Shown piece by piece: positions 17,787-25,920 of a stretch of 64,000 nucleotides of DNA; within the stretch, counting starts at the first letter, position 1, and each line of letters opens with the position of its first letter. The stretch spans positions 6,095,001 through 6,159,000 of the forward strand of contig NZ_CP058649.1 in assembly GCF_018141445.1 (NCBI RefSeq). Direction: 5' to 3'. Made by a program: the position numbers and the translations under genes. Below the pieces are notes generated by a model. The model worked only from the letters and a program-made list of their open reading frames with translations. It was not told the origin of the DNA and made no database searches. Origin of the DNA: Vallitalea pronyensis. GTDB lineage: Bacteria; Bacillota; Clostridia; Lachnospirales; Vallitaleaceae.

Positions 17787-18782
17787 TTATAGGGCTAAAT
17801 CAGATTTACTGCTGAATTTCATGGCTAAACCATTACCAACAAAGATTAGAATACCTTGTATGATGAGCTGGTCATAAAATGGAATGCCCAGCATGTTTAA
17901 TCCATTTGTCATGATAGCCAATAACCCAACGCCCAGAATTGTCCGTGATATGGAACCTTCTCCACCATTCATATTGGTTCCTCCAAGAACAACACCGCCG
18001 ATAATCATTAATAAAATGGTATCGCCAACTCCTGGAAGAGCATTACCAAGATTAGCTATGCTAATCATACCAGCTATGCCGGCAAATACCCCCGATAGAA
18101 CATATACACTCATTTCAATTTTCTTCGTGTTTAGTCCAGCATACTTTGCTGATATCCTGTTACTGCCAAATAAGATAACCTTTCTTCCCCATGTGGTCTG
18201 TGTTACCATAATAGAACTAACCACAAGTAATATAAGGCTTACCATGGTCACATAAGGAATACCCAGTAATTCACCAAACCCAAAATCAATCATCCCTCTT
18301 GGCGTTCCTTTAATAGCAATTCCCCGAGATAATACAAAAGCCATACCCCGAGCTACTAATTGTGTTCCCATTGTTGTTATGAATGGTGTTAAGCCACAAT
18401 AGCCTACCAGCATGCCATTAATCAACCCAAAGGTTAATCCAACCCCAATGGCTGTCAGCAATCCTAGAATGATTTGACCAGTAGCTGCCATGACAATACC
18501 TGACAGGATAGCGCTGGCACTGATAACCGTTGAAATGGATAAATCAATGCCGCCTGTGAGTAATACCATGGTTTGACCAATGGCTGCAATCATAATGACG
18601 GCATTGGTTGCCATGATGGTTTTCATATTGCTACCTGTCAAAAAATAAGGAGCTAATAGTGAAAACGTAACAAGCAAGCTTAATATAATAGGGATGGTGG
18701 GATAACGTCTGAATGCAGATACTATATAACGAATGATTTTAGATTGCGGTTTGTTGGTCATGCTATACCTATCCATGTTCAT
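17787..18782 (-). CDS. ABC sugar transporter permease (RbsC family), second permease
   Basis: A 331-residue inner-membrane permease of the ribose/autoinducer-2 type with about eight to ten helices. Family landmarks: GGIDLSISTVISASAILSG, NGMLVGYCGLTPFITTMGT and GVVLGGTNMNGGEGSI. It lies directly downstream of the binding-protein gene (18 bases). Two different permeases in one operon imply a heterodimeric channel, as in YtfT/YjfF or LsrC/LsrD. An in-frame ATG at 18776 is spaced better from AGGTG and may be the true start. Confidence 0.92.
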   Translation of the reverse strand: MNMDRYSMTNKPQSKIIRYIVSAFRRYPTIPIILSLLVTFSLLAPYFLTGSNMKTIMATNAVIMIAAIGQTMVLLTGGIDLSISTVISASAILSGIVMAATGQIILGLLTAIGVGLTFGLINGMLVGYCGLTPFITTMGTQLVARGMAFVLSRGIAIKGTPRGMIDFGFGELLGIPYVTMVSLILLVVSSIMVTQTTWGRKVILFGSNRISAKYAGLNTKKIEMSVYVLSGVFAGIAGMISIANLGNALPGVGDTILLMIIGGVVLGGTNMNGGEGSISRTILGVGLLAIMTNGLNMLGIPFYDQLIIQGILIFVGNGLAMKFSSKSDLAL

Positions 18783-18800
18783 TACACCTAATTTCCTTTA

Positions 18801-19763
18801 CTATTTTGCACCCCAGATGGTATCTTTATTGGCTTCAATGTTTTCTGTTGTATAGAAGATACCTGGAATGACAACTTTTTCCTCTATTTCTTCACCTTTT
18901 ATTAAGGCGATTGCATGTTGAGCCGCTGTTTCACCCGTTGTTTTTAGGTCCATCACAACAATACCGTCTGCAATACCATTCGCTGTTGCCTCATAACCAT
19001 CGTTACTGCCATTAATCCCACATACAATAACATGACCTTCTTCACCAACCTTGTTCATTTTTCCTAAATCGGTGAGTACCGTCTCAATACTGGGTATTTG
19101 TGTATCTGTTGCGGCAAAGATAGCTTTAATATCAGGATTGGCTTGGAATGCATTTTGCGTTGCTGACAATGCTTTGGCTGAATCCCAATCCGTCGGCATG
19201 GCCACGATTTCAACATGAGCTAATGCCGCCATGGCTTCGTTAAAACCTTTGCTTCGATCAATACCATTCTGGTCATTTAAGGCACCCAATAATTCCAGAA
19301 CAACCACTTTACCATTTTCATCTTTCAGTTGTTCTGCCATGTATGTACCTGCTTCAACACCATCAGCAATGGAGTCTGGACCAACAAAACTATCAATGGC
19401 TTCGCTTTCTGGTAAATCCCGATCATAAGCTACAACGGGTATCTTTGCTTTTTTAGCTGCAAGGAGAGCAGTCTCTATGGTATTTTGATCTACAGCACAT
19501 ACTAAAATAGCGTCTACTTTCTGGTTAATCAGTGATTGAATCTGTGCATTTTGTGTTTGTGGGTCACCATCGGCTACGACTTCAATGTACGAATAACCAT
19601 TTTTATCAAGTTCAGCTTTTGCAGCGTCAATAACACCGACCCTGCTTTCAAATAGCTGGTCAACGGAAATACCAATGGTTTTCTTGGTTTCTTTCTTACT
19701 ACACCCACCCATAACTGCTACGAACAACATGACAACAAGTATTGTCGCTACTACTTTCTTCAA
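18801..19763 (-). CDS. Sugar-binding lipoprotein (RbsB family)
   Basis: A 320-residue periplasmic-binding-protein I family lipoprotein. The signal peptide MKKVVATILVVMLFVAVMGGC ends in a lipobox Cys, so it is anchored to the outer face of the membrane. Family landmarks are IGISVDQLFESR, NQKVDAILVCAVDQNTIE, VVAYDRDLPESE and AIFAATDTQIPSIE. It would deliver a monosaccharide or similar ligand to the two permeases. Translation starts at TTG (19763) with AAGGAGG eight bases upstream; the ATG five bases earlier is out of frame. Confidence 0.93.
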   Translation of the reverse strand: MKKVVATILVVMLFVAVMGGCSKKETKKTIGISVDQLFESRVGVIDAAKAELDKNGYSYIEVVADGDPQTQNAQIQSLINQKVDAILVCAVDQNTIETALLAAKKAKIPVVAYDRDLPESEAIDSFVGPDSIADGVEAGTYMAEQLKDENGKVVVLELLGALNDQNGIDRSKGFNEAMAALAHVEIVAMPTDWDSAKALSATQNAFQANPDIKAIFAATDTQIPSIETVLTDLGKMNKVGEEGHVIVCGINGSNDGYEATANGIADGIVVMDLKTTGETAAQHAIALIKGEEIEEKVVIPGIFYTTENIEANKDTIWGAK

Positions 19764-19814
19764 ACATATCTCCTCCTTTTATATAGACATATCTCTATGT
19801 CTTAATTGATACCA

Positions 19815-20813
19815 TTAAACCTCTAAACCAACACCCTGAATCCTTAGTGCCTTTTGCAGATGTAACTGTTTCTTTTGTCGTTCTATGGAGACTTTATCAA
19901 CGATAACCGCCGTTAACAGTACCGTTCCTTTAACAATGTCATAGATATAAGGGGAAGCTTGGATGAGATTTAGGCCGTTATCAATGAGTACTAAAAAAAT
20001 CGCGCCTACAGCACTACCAATAATCGTACCTGAACCCCCTGACAGCTTGGTACCTCCCAGAACAACTGCTGCAATGACTGTGAACTCAATGCCAATACCC
20101 ATACCAGACTGTAACCCTCCAACACGAGCTAGCAGAATAAGAGCGGAGATACTGGTTGTAATACCCCCTAGAAAATAAGCCCCCATGGTTATCTTTTTAA
20201 CGGGCAGATTGGATTCCCTGGCAGCCTCTACCGAATTCCCAAGAGCCATCACATAGATGCCAAATCTTGTTTTTCCAAGTAGATATAACCCTATGAAAAA
20301 GATAAGGGCAAATAGTAAGATGGGTACAGGAATCCCGTATATTTTTCCATTGCCTAGAAAGCCAAATGCTCTCGGTACAGGGATGTTTTGGGCTGATGTA
20401 AGGTGAATGGCCATTCCCCTGTACATGGTGTAGGTGGCCAAGGTTGTTATCAATGGACTCATACTGAATGTTACCACTAAAAAGCCATTCAACGTACCTA
20501 ACAGGGAAGCACACAAAATTGCCGCCCCAAAAGCCAAGGGAATAGGGGTACTGATTTCAACGAGCTTAGCAAATAATGCTGCTGTAAAATATAAGATTGC
20601 CCCTACAGATATATCAATACCACTTGTGAGTATAATAAACGTCATGCCCATTGCCATAATACCTGTAACACTGGCTTGAATTAAGACCCCTTGAATATTG
20701 GACACACTAAGGAAAACAGGGGATAAAACAGCCAGCAGAAGTGCTAATAAAATGGTTGCTGCTGTAATAGCAACCCACTTACCTCTAAACAACAGATTCT
20801 TCATGATCGCCAT
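19815..20813 (-). CDS. ABC sugar transporter permease (RbsC family), first permease
   Basis: A 332-residue permease with GMTFIILTSGIDISVGAILYF, NGFLVVTFSMSPLITTLATY and AAVVLGGTKLSGGSGTI, all typical of RbsC. The first 29 bases overlap the end of the ATPase gene, so translation is coupled. The start at 20813 has AAGGAG seven bases upstream; a frame-compatible ATG two codons earlier sits on top of the ribosome site. It forms the transport channel with the second permease at 17787-18782. Confidence 0.92.
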   Translation of the reverse strand: MAIMKNLLFRGKWVAITAATILLALLLAVLSPVFLSVSNIQGVLIQASVTGIMAMGMTFIILTSGIDISVGAILYFTAALFAKLVEISTPIPLAFGAAILCASLLGTLNGFLVVTFSMSPLITTLATYTMYRGMAIHLTSAQNIPVPRAFGFLGNGKIYGIPVPILLFALIFFIGLYLLGKTRFGIYVMALGNSVEAARESNLPVKKITMGAYFLGGITTSISALILLARVGGLQSGMGIGIEFTVIAAVVLGGTKLSGGSGTIIGSAVGAIFLVLIDNGLNLIQASPYIYDIVKGTVLLTAVIVDKVSIERQKKQLHLQKALRIQGVGLEV

Positions 20814-22329
20814 ATGCATTCTCCTTCGTTTTCTTTTCGTAGGCAGAACTTGCTGCTAGAGATATTATGTTGACTGCATCATAATCTTTTCGATGAAAAC
20901 TGCCCACTAAATGTCCTGTTCGCATGACCAAAAGCCGATGGGTTAAGTCAAGGAGTTCCGGCAAATCAGACGATACAAGCAAAACAGCTGCACCCCTCTT
21001 AGCCAAATCCACAATCATGTTATGGATATCAAATTTTGCCCCAATATCAACACCTTTTGTGGGCTCATCAAAAATAATGACCTCTGGTTCTGTAGCCAGC
21101 CACCTACCGAGAAGTACTTTCTGTTGATTACCGCCGCTTAAATTACTTATTCTGGATTCCATGTGAGGCAGTGCTACCTTCATGCTGTCAATGACTGTTT
21201 GGGACATCTCTGTTTCTTTATTAAAACCCAATCCTTTTATCTTTCGCCTAACAAAACCACCTATATTGGCCGCTGTGATATTTTCCCGAACTGAGCGATT
21301 GGAAAAGATACCTCTGGTCTTCCTATCTTCTGTCACGTAACACACATGGTGATGCATCATATTGGCAATGGTCACAGGTGAGATCTGCTCACCTTTTATG
21401 TACACACATCCCTTGGCTTTTCTAATACCAAAGATGGCTTCTGCCACTTCTGTTCTGCCAGCTCCCATTAAGCCTGCTATGCCAAGGATTTCTCCTTTTC
21501 TAACAGTAAAATTAATATCATGAAAATCATAAGATGATAAGTGTTCAACCCTTAAAGCCTCTTCATCTTCTGGTTCATGCAGTTCAATTTTTGATTCTGC
21601 AAGGGTCCGACCAACCATTAAGGCTTCTAATTGGTTTCTAGGCATCTTATCGATATCTCCTTGCCCCACTTGTTTCCCATCTCTTAAAACAATGTACCGA
21701 TCACTAACTTTGTAAATCTCATCCATAAAGTGGGATATAAAAATCATGGATACACCTTTTGCTTTTAAATTATCCATAATATGAAATAGTTTAGCTCTCT
21801 CTGGCGCAGTCAAGGACGTGGTTGGCTCATCTAATATTAAGAGTTTATCTGCTCTTAATAAGGCTTTTGCAATTTCCACCACCTGTTGCTTCCCTGCTCC
21901 CAATGATTCTACTGTGGCTTTTGTATCAATATCAATGCCTAAATAAGCCAGTTGTTCTTGGGCTATGTCATCAGCTTCTTTCCAGTTCACACGGGCAGCC
22001 GACCCAGGCAGCTGTGTCATGCATATATTGGCTGCAACCGTTAAGCTCTGAAACAAGCTTAGCTCCTGATGAACAGCTGATATACCATGGTCATAACCTA
22101 CAATATGCTCCACCTTTTCACCTTGAATGAACACCTCACCAGCATCTGGTTTGAGCAATCCGCATAACATATTCTTTGTTGTTGATTTCCCCGCCCCATT
22201 TTCACCAACCAAAGCAATAATCTCTCCAGGATAGATATCAAAAGAAACCCCATCAACGACTGTTTTTCCTGAAAATGATTTTTTTAGGTTCCTCACCGAT
22301 AGAATCGGAGGATCTACACCATTTGACAT
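20785..22329 (-). CDS. ABC sugar transporter ATPase (RbsA/MglA family, duplicated)
   Basis: A 514-residue ATPase with two fused nucleotide-binding domains. The N-terminal half has Walker A GENGAGKST, a signature region LGAGKQQVVEIAKALL and Walker B LLILDEPTTSL. The C-terminal half has the usual degenerate Walker A (GLMGAGRTE) but a good signature LSGGNQQKVLLGRWL and Walker B VIIFDEPTKGVD. It powers uptake through the RbsC-type permeases encoded next. It is the first gene of the operon, preceded by a consensus promoter and a palindromic operator. Confidence 0.95.
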   Translation of the reverse strand: MSNGVDPPILSVRNLKKSFSGKTVVDGVSFDIYPGEIIALVGENGAGKSTTKNMLCGLLKPDAGEVFIQGEKVEHIVGYDHGISAVHQELSLFQSLTVAANICMTQLPGSAARVNWKEADDIAQEQLAYLGIDIDTKATVESLGAGKQQVVEIAKALLRADKLLILDEPTTSLTAPERAKLFHIMDNLKAKGVSMIFISHFMDEIYKVSDRYIVLRDGKQVGQGDIDKMPRNQLEALMVGRTLAESKIELHEPEDEEALRVEHLSSYDFHDINFTVRKGEILGIAGLMGAGRTEVAEAIFGIRKAKGCVYIKGEQISPVTIANMMHHHVCYVTEDRKTRGIFSNRSVRENITAANIGGFVRRKIKGLGFNKETEMSQTVIDSMKVALPHMESRISNLSGGNQQKVLLGRWLATEPEVIIFDEPTKGVDIGAKFDIHNMIVDLAKRGAAVLLVSSDLPELLDLTHRLLVMRTGHLVGSFHRKDYDAVNIISLAASSAYEKKTKENAYGDHEESVV

Positions 22330-22345
22330 TTCTCACACTCCTTTC

Positions 22346-22365
22346 GTTAATTGTCAACAATTAAC
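22346..22365. promoter_or_regulatory. Palindromic operator before the RbsABC operon
   Basis: Perfect arms GTTAATTG and CAATTAAC separated by TCAA. It lies about 12-30 bases downstream of the expected transcription start, a roadblock position. The 12-base centre ATTGTCAACAAT is identical to that of the palindrome 12287-12320. Confidence 0.65.
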
Positions 22366-22383
22366 AATGTTTCCAATAAGTAC

Positions 22384-22412
22384 ATTATAGACCCCAATGT
22401 ATTCATTGTCAA
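22384..22412 (-). promoter_or_regulatory. Consensus sigma-A promoter of the RbsABC operon
   Basis: On the minus strand TTGACA (complement of 22407-22412) and TATAAT (complement of 22384-22389), both perfect, separated by 17 bases. Such a strong promoter implies control by repression. Confidence 0.8.
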
Positions 22413-22532
22413 TATGCACAAAAAAGAATGAAGATATCTCAAAAGAAAGTTAATAATTCACAATACTTTCATAAGATAACCCTATCAATAGGTAGGATAG
22501 GGTCGCCTCCATTTTAGCATGAAAGCGACAAA

Positions 22533-22585
22533 AGCAACGAGAGTTGATTAACACCCTATATGGTATACACTCAACTTCCGTTGCT
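22533..22585 (-). terminator. Terminator-like hairpin after the CoA-transferase operon
   Basis: Arms AGCAACGAGAGTTGA and TCAACTTCCGTTGCT pair at 13 of 15 positions; the minus strand continues TTTTGTCG. The 347-base gap 22330-22676 holds this hairpin and the promoter and operator of the next operon. Confidence 0.6.
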
Positions 22586-22676
22586 GGTTTTTATATTTCT
22601 ATTCTTTATCCAACGATTATAATATGGGCGTAGACGGACAATGGGCGCTACATGGGATGATACGAATTAGCGGTTC

Positions 22677-23894
22677 TTAACATCTACTTGTATATACCAC
22701 AGACCGGTCAATCATGGACTGAATCACATGCTCATCAACCCCATACCTCTTAAGTATTGCAACACTATGCTCACCAACCATGGGTGGCGGCTGTGTAATA
22801 TCAGCTGGTGTTTCACTCATGGTCACAGCAGGACCTACCACCTTAATTTCACCTGCTTCTTCATGGTGATAGGTGGTCATCATCTCCATATGTTTCACTT
22901 GTGGATCATGTTCAACATCCCGAATATCCTTAACCTCAGAAACCCACAAATCTTCATCAAGCATCACTTTCAGCCAATGGGCTTTTGATTTTTTTGATGT
23001 TATGGCTTCAATTGCATGAAAGATGGTATCTCTGTTGTTGTATAATGCCTCTTGGGTTTGATACTTAAGGAGTTCATCGTTGCCTAATACTTTCACAAGC
23101 TTTGTAAAATCATTCATGGCAATGGTGATGTAGCCATCTCTACATGCATAAACACCATAAGGCGCTTCTAAAAAAGGTAACCCAATACCTGAATTCGGCT
23201 TATTCACTTGGATATCTGTATTCATGATGGTCAGCATCTCTTGGTTCATAAATGCTAACATGGAAGCAAATAGATTCACCTGCACTTTCTGGCCTAATCC
23301 TGTTTTTTCACGATAATACAAGGCCGTTAAAATACCATAGACCATATGATAGGCTGCTAGATGATCCGCAATACCTGTTCCTAATGGTGTTGGCGGCGAA
23401 CCTTTTCGGCCAATTAAACTCATAATACCTGATAAGCCTTGAGCCAATAAATCTTGACCTGGCCGCTCCGCATAAGGTCCTGTTTCACCAAAACCCGAAT
23501 TACTGGCATAGATAATACCCTTGTTCAACTGCCGACAAACATCATACCCGTAACCCAGTTTTTCCATGACACCTGGTCTGAAATTATGAATTATGACATC
23601 TGATTGTTTTACCATGTCATAGATGACCTCTTTTACTTGAGGATCTTTCAAATCCATGGATAGGGATTGTTTATTTCGATTCCATGCAAGAAACGTTGGC
23701 GAAACCTGACCATGGATGTATTGGTTGCCAAAAGTCATACCTCGATAGAGATCACCGGTTTCTATACGTTCAATTTTTATCACTTCTGCTCCCATATCCC
23801 CTAACATCATGGCCCCATAGGGACCAGCTAAGAGTTGACTAAAATCAAGGATTTTTATGCCTTTTAAGGCACCGTTAACATGTGTCTCATTCAT
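22677..23894 (-). CDS. Class III (CaiB/BaiF family) CoA-transferase, downstream gene
   Basis: A 405-residue cytoplasmic CoA-transferase. The N-terminal ILDFSQLLAGPYGAMMLGDMG and VIKIER are diagnostic, and the catalytic Asp148 is in RPGQDLLAQGLSG. The family moves CoA between carboxylic acids through an aspartyl-CoA intermediate; known members act on formyl/oxalate, carnitine, succinyl and bile-acid CoA esters. It is the last gene of a four-gene operon, 11 bases after the crotonase gene. The partner acid cannot be predicted. A second, clearly different member starts the operon. Confidence 0.92.
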   Translation of the reverse strand: MNETHVNGALKGIKILDFSQLLAGPYGAMMLGDMGAEVIKIERIETGDLYRGMTFGNQYIHGQVSPTFLAWNRNKQSLSMDLKDPQVKEVIYDMVKQSDVIIHNFRPGVMEKLGYGYDVCRQLNKGIIYASNSGFGETGPYAERPGQDLLAQGLSGIMSLIGRKGSPPTPLGTGIADHLAAYHMVYGILTALYYREKTGLGQKVQVNLFASMLAFMNQEMLTIMNTDIQVNKPNSGIGLPFLEAPYGVYACRDGYITIAMNDFTKLVKVLGNDELLKYQTQEALYNNRDTIFHAIEAITSKKSKAHWLKVMLDEDLWVSEVKDIRDVEHDPQVKHMEMMTTYHHEEAGEIKVVGPAVTMSETPADITQPPPMVGEHSVAILKRYGVDEHVIQSMIDRSVVYTSRC

Positions 23895-23905
23895 CTGCTA
23901 TCCCT

Positions 23906-24670
23906 CTACTTAAAATTTGGTTGTCGTTTTTCTTGAAAAGCTTGTAAACCTTCTCTACTGTCCTCTGTTGTGAAACTGAAAGCAAATAAATCATTTTCAT
24001 ACTGTAAGCCCATGTCTAAGGGTGTATTTTGCGAATTGATTAAATCCTGCTTTGCAAGCTGAAGTGCCATGGGGGATAATGCAGTCATGGCTTTTGCCAT
24101 ATCCTCTACAAAGGCATCAATGTTTACCAAACTGACCACATCGTTAATAAAACCTAATCGCTGACCCTCAACAGCATCAACCATTGCACCTGTCAACACA
24201 AGTTTTGCCGCTTTATTATAGCCTATATTGCGGGCTAAAATCTGAATGAGGCCACTGCCTGAAATCCAGCCGTGCTTCACTTCTGACGCTGCAAATTTTG
24301 CTTCCTCCACCGCAACACGAATGTCTGATGCCAATACAAGCTCGAATCCTCCACCAAGGGCATAGCCCTTTATCTTTGCAATAACAGGTTTCCTGATGGA
24401 ACGAATAGCTTTACAATAATCTTGACGGTTCCTCAGTTCCCAAGGATTCCCGTATTGGTGAAGCAACTTGATATCACTGCCTGTTGAAAAACTCTTTTCA
24501 CCATCACCGGATAAGACCACAACCCTGACGTTGGCATCCTTGTTAACCTTGTCTGCTACCTCTTGCAGCTTCTCAGCCATAGCTTTTGTGATGGCATTCA
24601 TTTTATGAACACGGCTTATGGTGATATACCCTACATGCTCCATTACCTGATATACAATATCGCCTTCCAT
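23906..24670 (-). CDS. Enoyl-CoA hydratase/isomerase (crotonase) family enzyme
   Basis: A 254-residue crotonase. The oxyanion-hole region reads FSTGSDIKLLHQYG and the second one KGYALGGGFELVLASDIRVA. One conserved acid is present in FAASEVKHGW, but the position of the second hydratase Glu (in the AMEMVLTG region of rat crotonase) is Lys in AAKLVLTG, so plain enoyl-CoA hydration may not be its reaction; isomerase, hydrolase or lyase activity is possible. The start at 24670 has GAGGAAGG upstream; a GTG nine bases earlier overlaps that site. It lies between the leaderless binding-like gene and a CoA-transferase in one operon. Confidence 0.88.
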   Translation of the reverse strand: MEGDIVYQVMEHVGYITISRVHKMNAITKAMAEKLQEVADKVNKDANVRVVVLSGDGEKSFSTGSDIKLLHQYGNPWELRNRQDYCKAIRSIRKPVIAKIKGYALGGGFELVLASDIRVAVEEAKFAASEVKHGWISGSGLIQILARNIGYNKAAKLVLTGAMVDAVEGQRLGFINDVVSLVNIDAFVEDMAKAMTALSPMALQLAKQDLINSQNTPLDMGLQYENDLFAFSFTTEDSREGLQAFQEKRQPNFK

Positions 24671-24756
24671 ATGATACACCTTCCTCTACTCTCATATTTT
24701 ATATTACGTCGTCTATATTATAGATAGAAAACAATGCAATAGACATGATCATCCAA

Positions 24757-25908
24757 TTAATGGGTATACACGTCTAAAAATAACCCATTCAATGTATGGA
24801 TAAACGCCTCATCATCTTTTCTTTCATCCATAAAGAACCCTCGAATCATGTTTCCTGCTTTTTCCTGAAAGCCTATGTACCCGTCAAATCGAGGACGCAT
24901 GGAACCAAGATCCATGGTGGTTAGCGTATCATGATAAAAATTCATGGCTTGTTCATTCACATGTTCATCTAACCACGCGCTTCTGTAACCAGGCTGTCCA
25001 AAATGATCCACATAACCATGGCATTGGAATTCCCCACTTAGCGTGAACCCAAGGAATTGTGCAGCTATTTCAGGATGTTTGCATTGGGATGAAATGGCAA
25101 GGCCTACACCGCCAATCATGCTCCCATTAGGTCTACCTGTATCCGAAGGCATGGCATTAAACTTAATACGCCTCTTGGCAAAGCCTTCTAGGGAATAGGT
25201 ACTGTATCCATAGACCAAGGGACAATAAACCAATTTGTCGTCATGTGCCATTTTATCCAGTAATTGAATGGGATCCATATCATAAGAATCTTGGTCCACA
25301 ACACCCATCAATTTTCTTAGAAGTTGAAGTACACGGACACCGACATCAATGCTGAGGGGTTGACCATTACTCCAGAATGGCTCTGGTGATAATTGAGCGC
25401 ATAGCGAAAAAAAGCTTGAATAGGCATGAATGGGTACAAATGGTATCCCCATTACGTATCCATCAGGCAGGTATTCCCCTAACCTCAATACATCTTGCCA
25501 TGTAACAGGTGGCAGGATATCCCATGTATCCAGTAAGTCTTGGCGATAGGCGCTAAACTGAGCCGCAGCATCTGCTGCCAAAGCCCATTGGTGGCCTTTC
25601 CAATAATAGCTCTTATGACTCAGCCCTACACTGTTTTTTTCTTGGTCGGCGATGAATGATGTTGGAAGCAGTTCATCTAATGGCAGCAATAGCTTCTGTG
25701 CATAAGCCGTACCAATATGTGGATGGTCAATCATCATAAAGTCATAGGCTGCTGCCAGCTTGTTAAGCGGGTACAATTCAAAATCTGCTAAAGACCGGGC
25801 ATCCCATGTTATGTCAACCTTTGAATGCAGCTTTTGAAATGCGCTAGCTGCTTTTATAAGCGGCTTCAAGCCTCGGTCATGAGACCAAGTCATGCCTTTT
25901 AATTTCAT
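24757..25908 (-). CDS. Solute-binding-protein-like protein without signal peptide (paralogue 2)
   Basis: A 383-residue protein resembling family 1 extracellular solute-binding proteins (AAYDFMMIDHPHIG, AAQFSAYRQDLLD, PPVTWQDVLRLGEYLP, GGVGLAISSQCKHPEIAAQFLGF). It begins MKLKGMTWSHDRGLKPLI, with GGGAGG seven bases before the ATG at 25908, so there is no export signal or lipobox. It sits inside an operon of CoA-transferases and a crotonase, with no permease or ATPase gene. I recall similar leaderless proteins next to CaiB-like genes in other bacteria, but know no proven function. Cytoplasmic binding of a CoA-acid substrate or product is a reasonable hypothesis. Confidence 0.7.
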   Translation of the reverse strand: MKLKGMTWSHDRGLKPLIKAASAFQKLHSKVDITWDARSLADFELYPLNKLAAAYDFMMIDHPHIGTAYAQKLLLPLDELLPTSFIADQEKNSVGLSHKSYYWKGHQWALAADAAAQFSAYRQDLLDTWDILPPVTWQDVLRLGEYLPDGYVMGIPFVPIHAYSSFFSLCAQLSPEPFWSNGQPLSIDVGVRVLQLLRKLMGVVDQDSYDMDPIQLLDKMAHDDKLVYCPLVYGYSTYSLEGFAKRRIKFNAMPSDTGRPNGSMIGGVGLAISSQCKHPEIAAQFLGFTLSGEFQCHGYVDHFGQPGYRSAWLDEHVNEQAMNFYHDTLTTMDLGSMRPRFDGYIGFQEKAGNMIRGFFMDERKDDEAFIHTLNGLFLDVYTH

Positions 25909-25920
25909 GGTCAATCCTCC

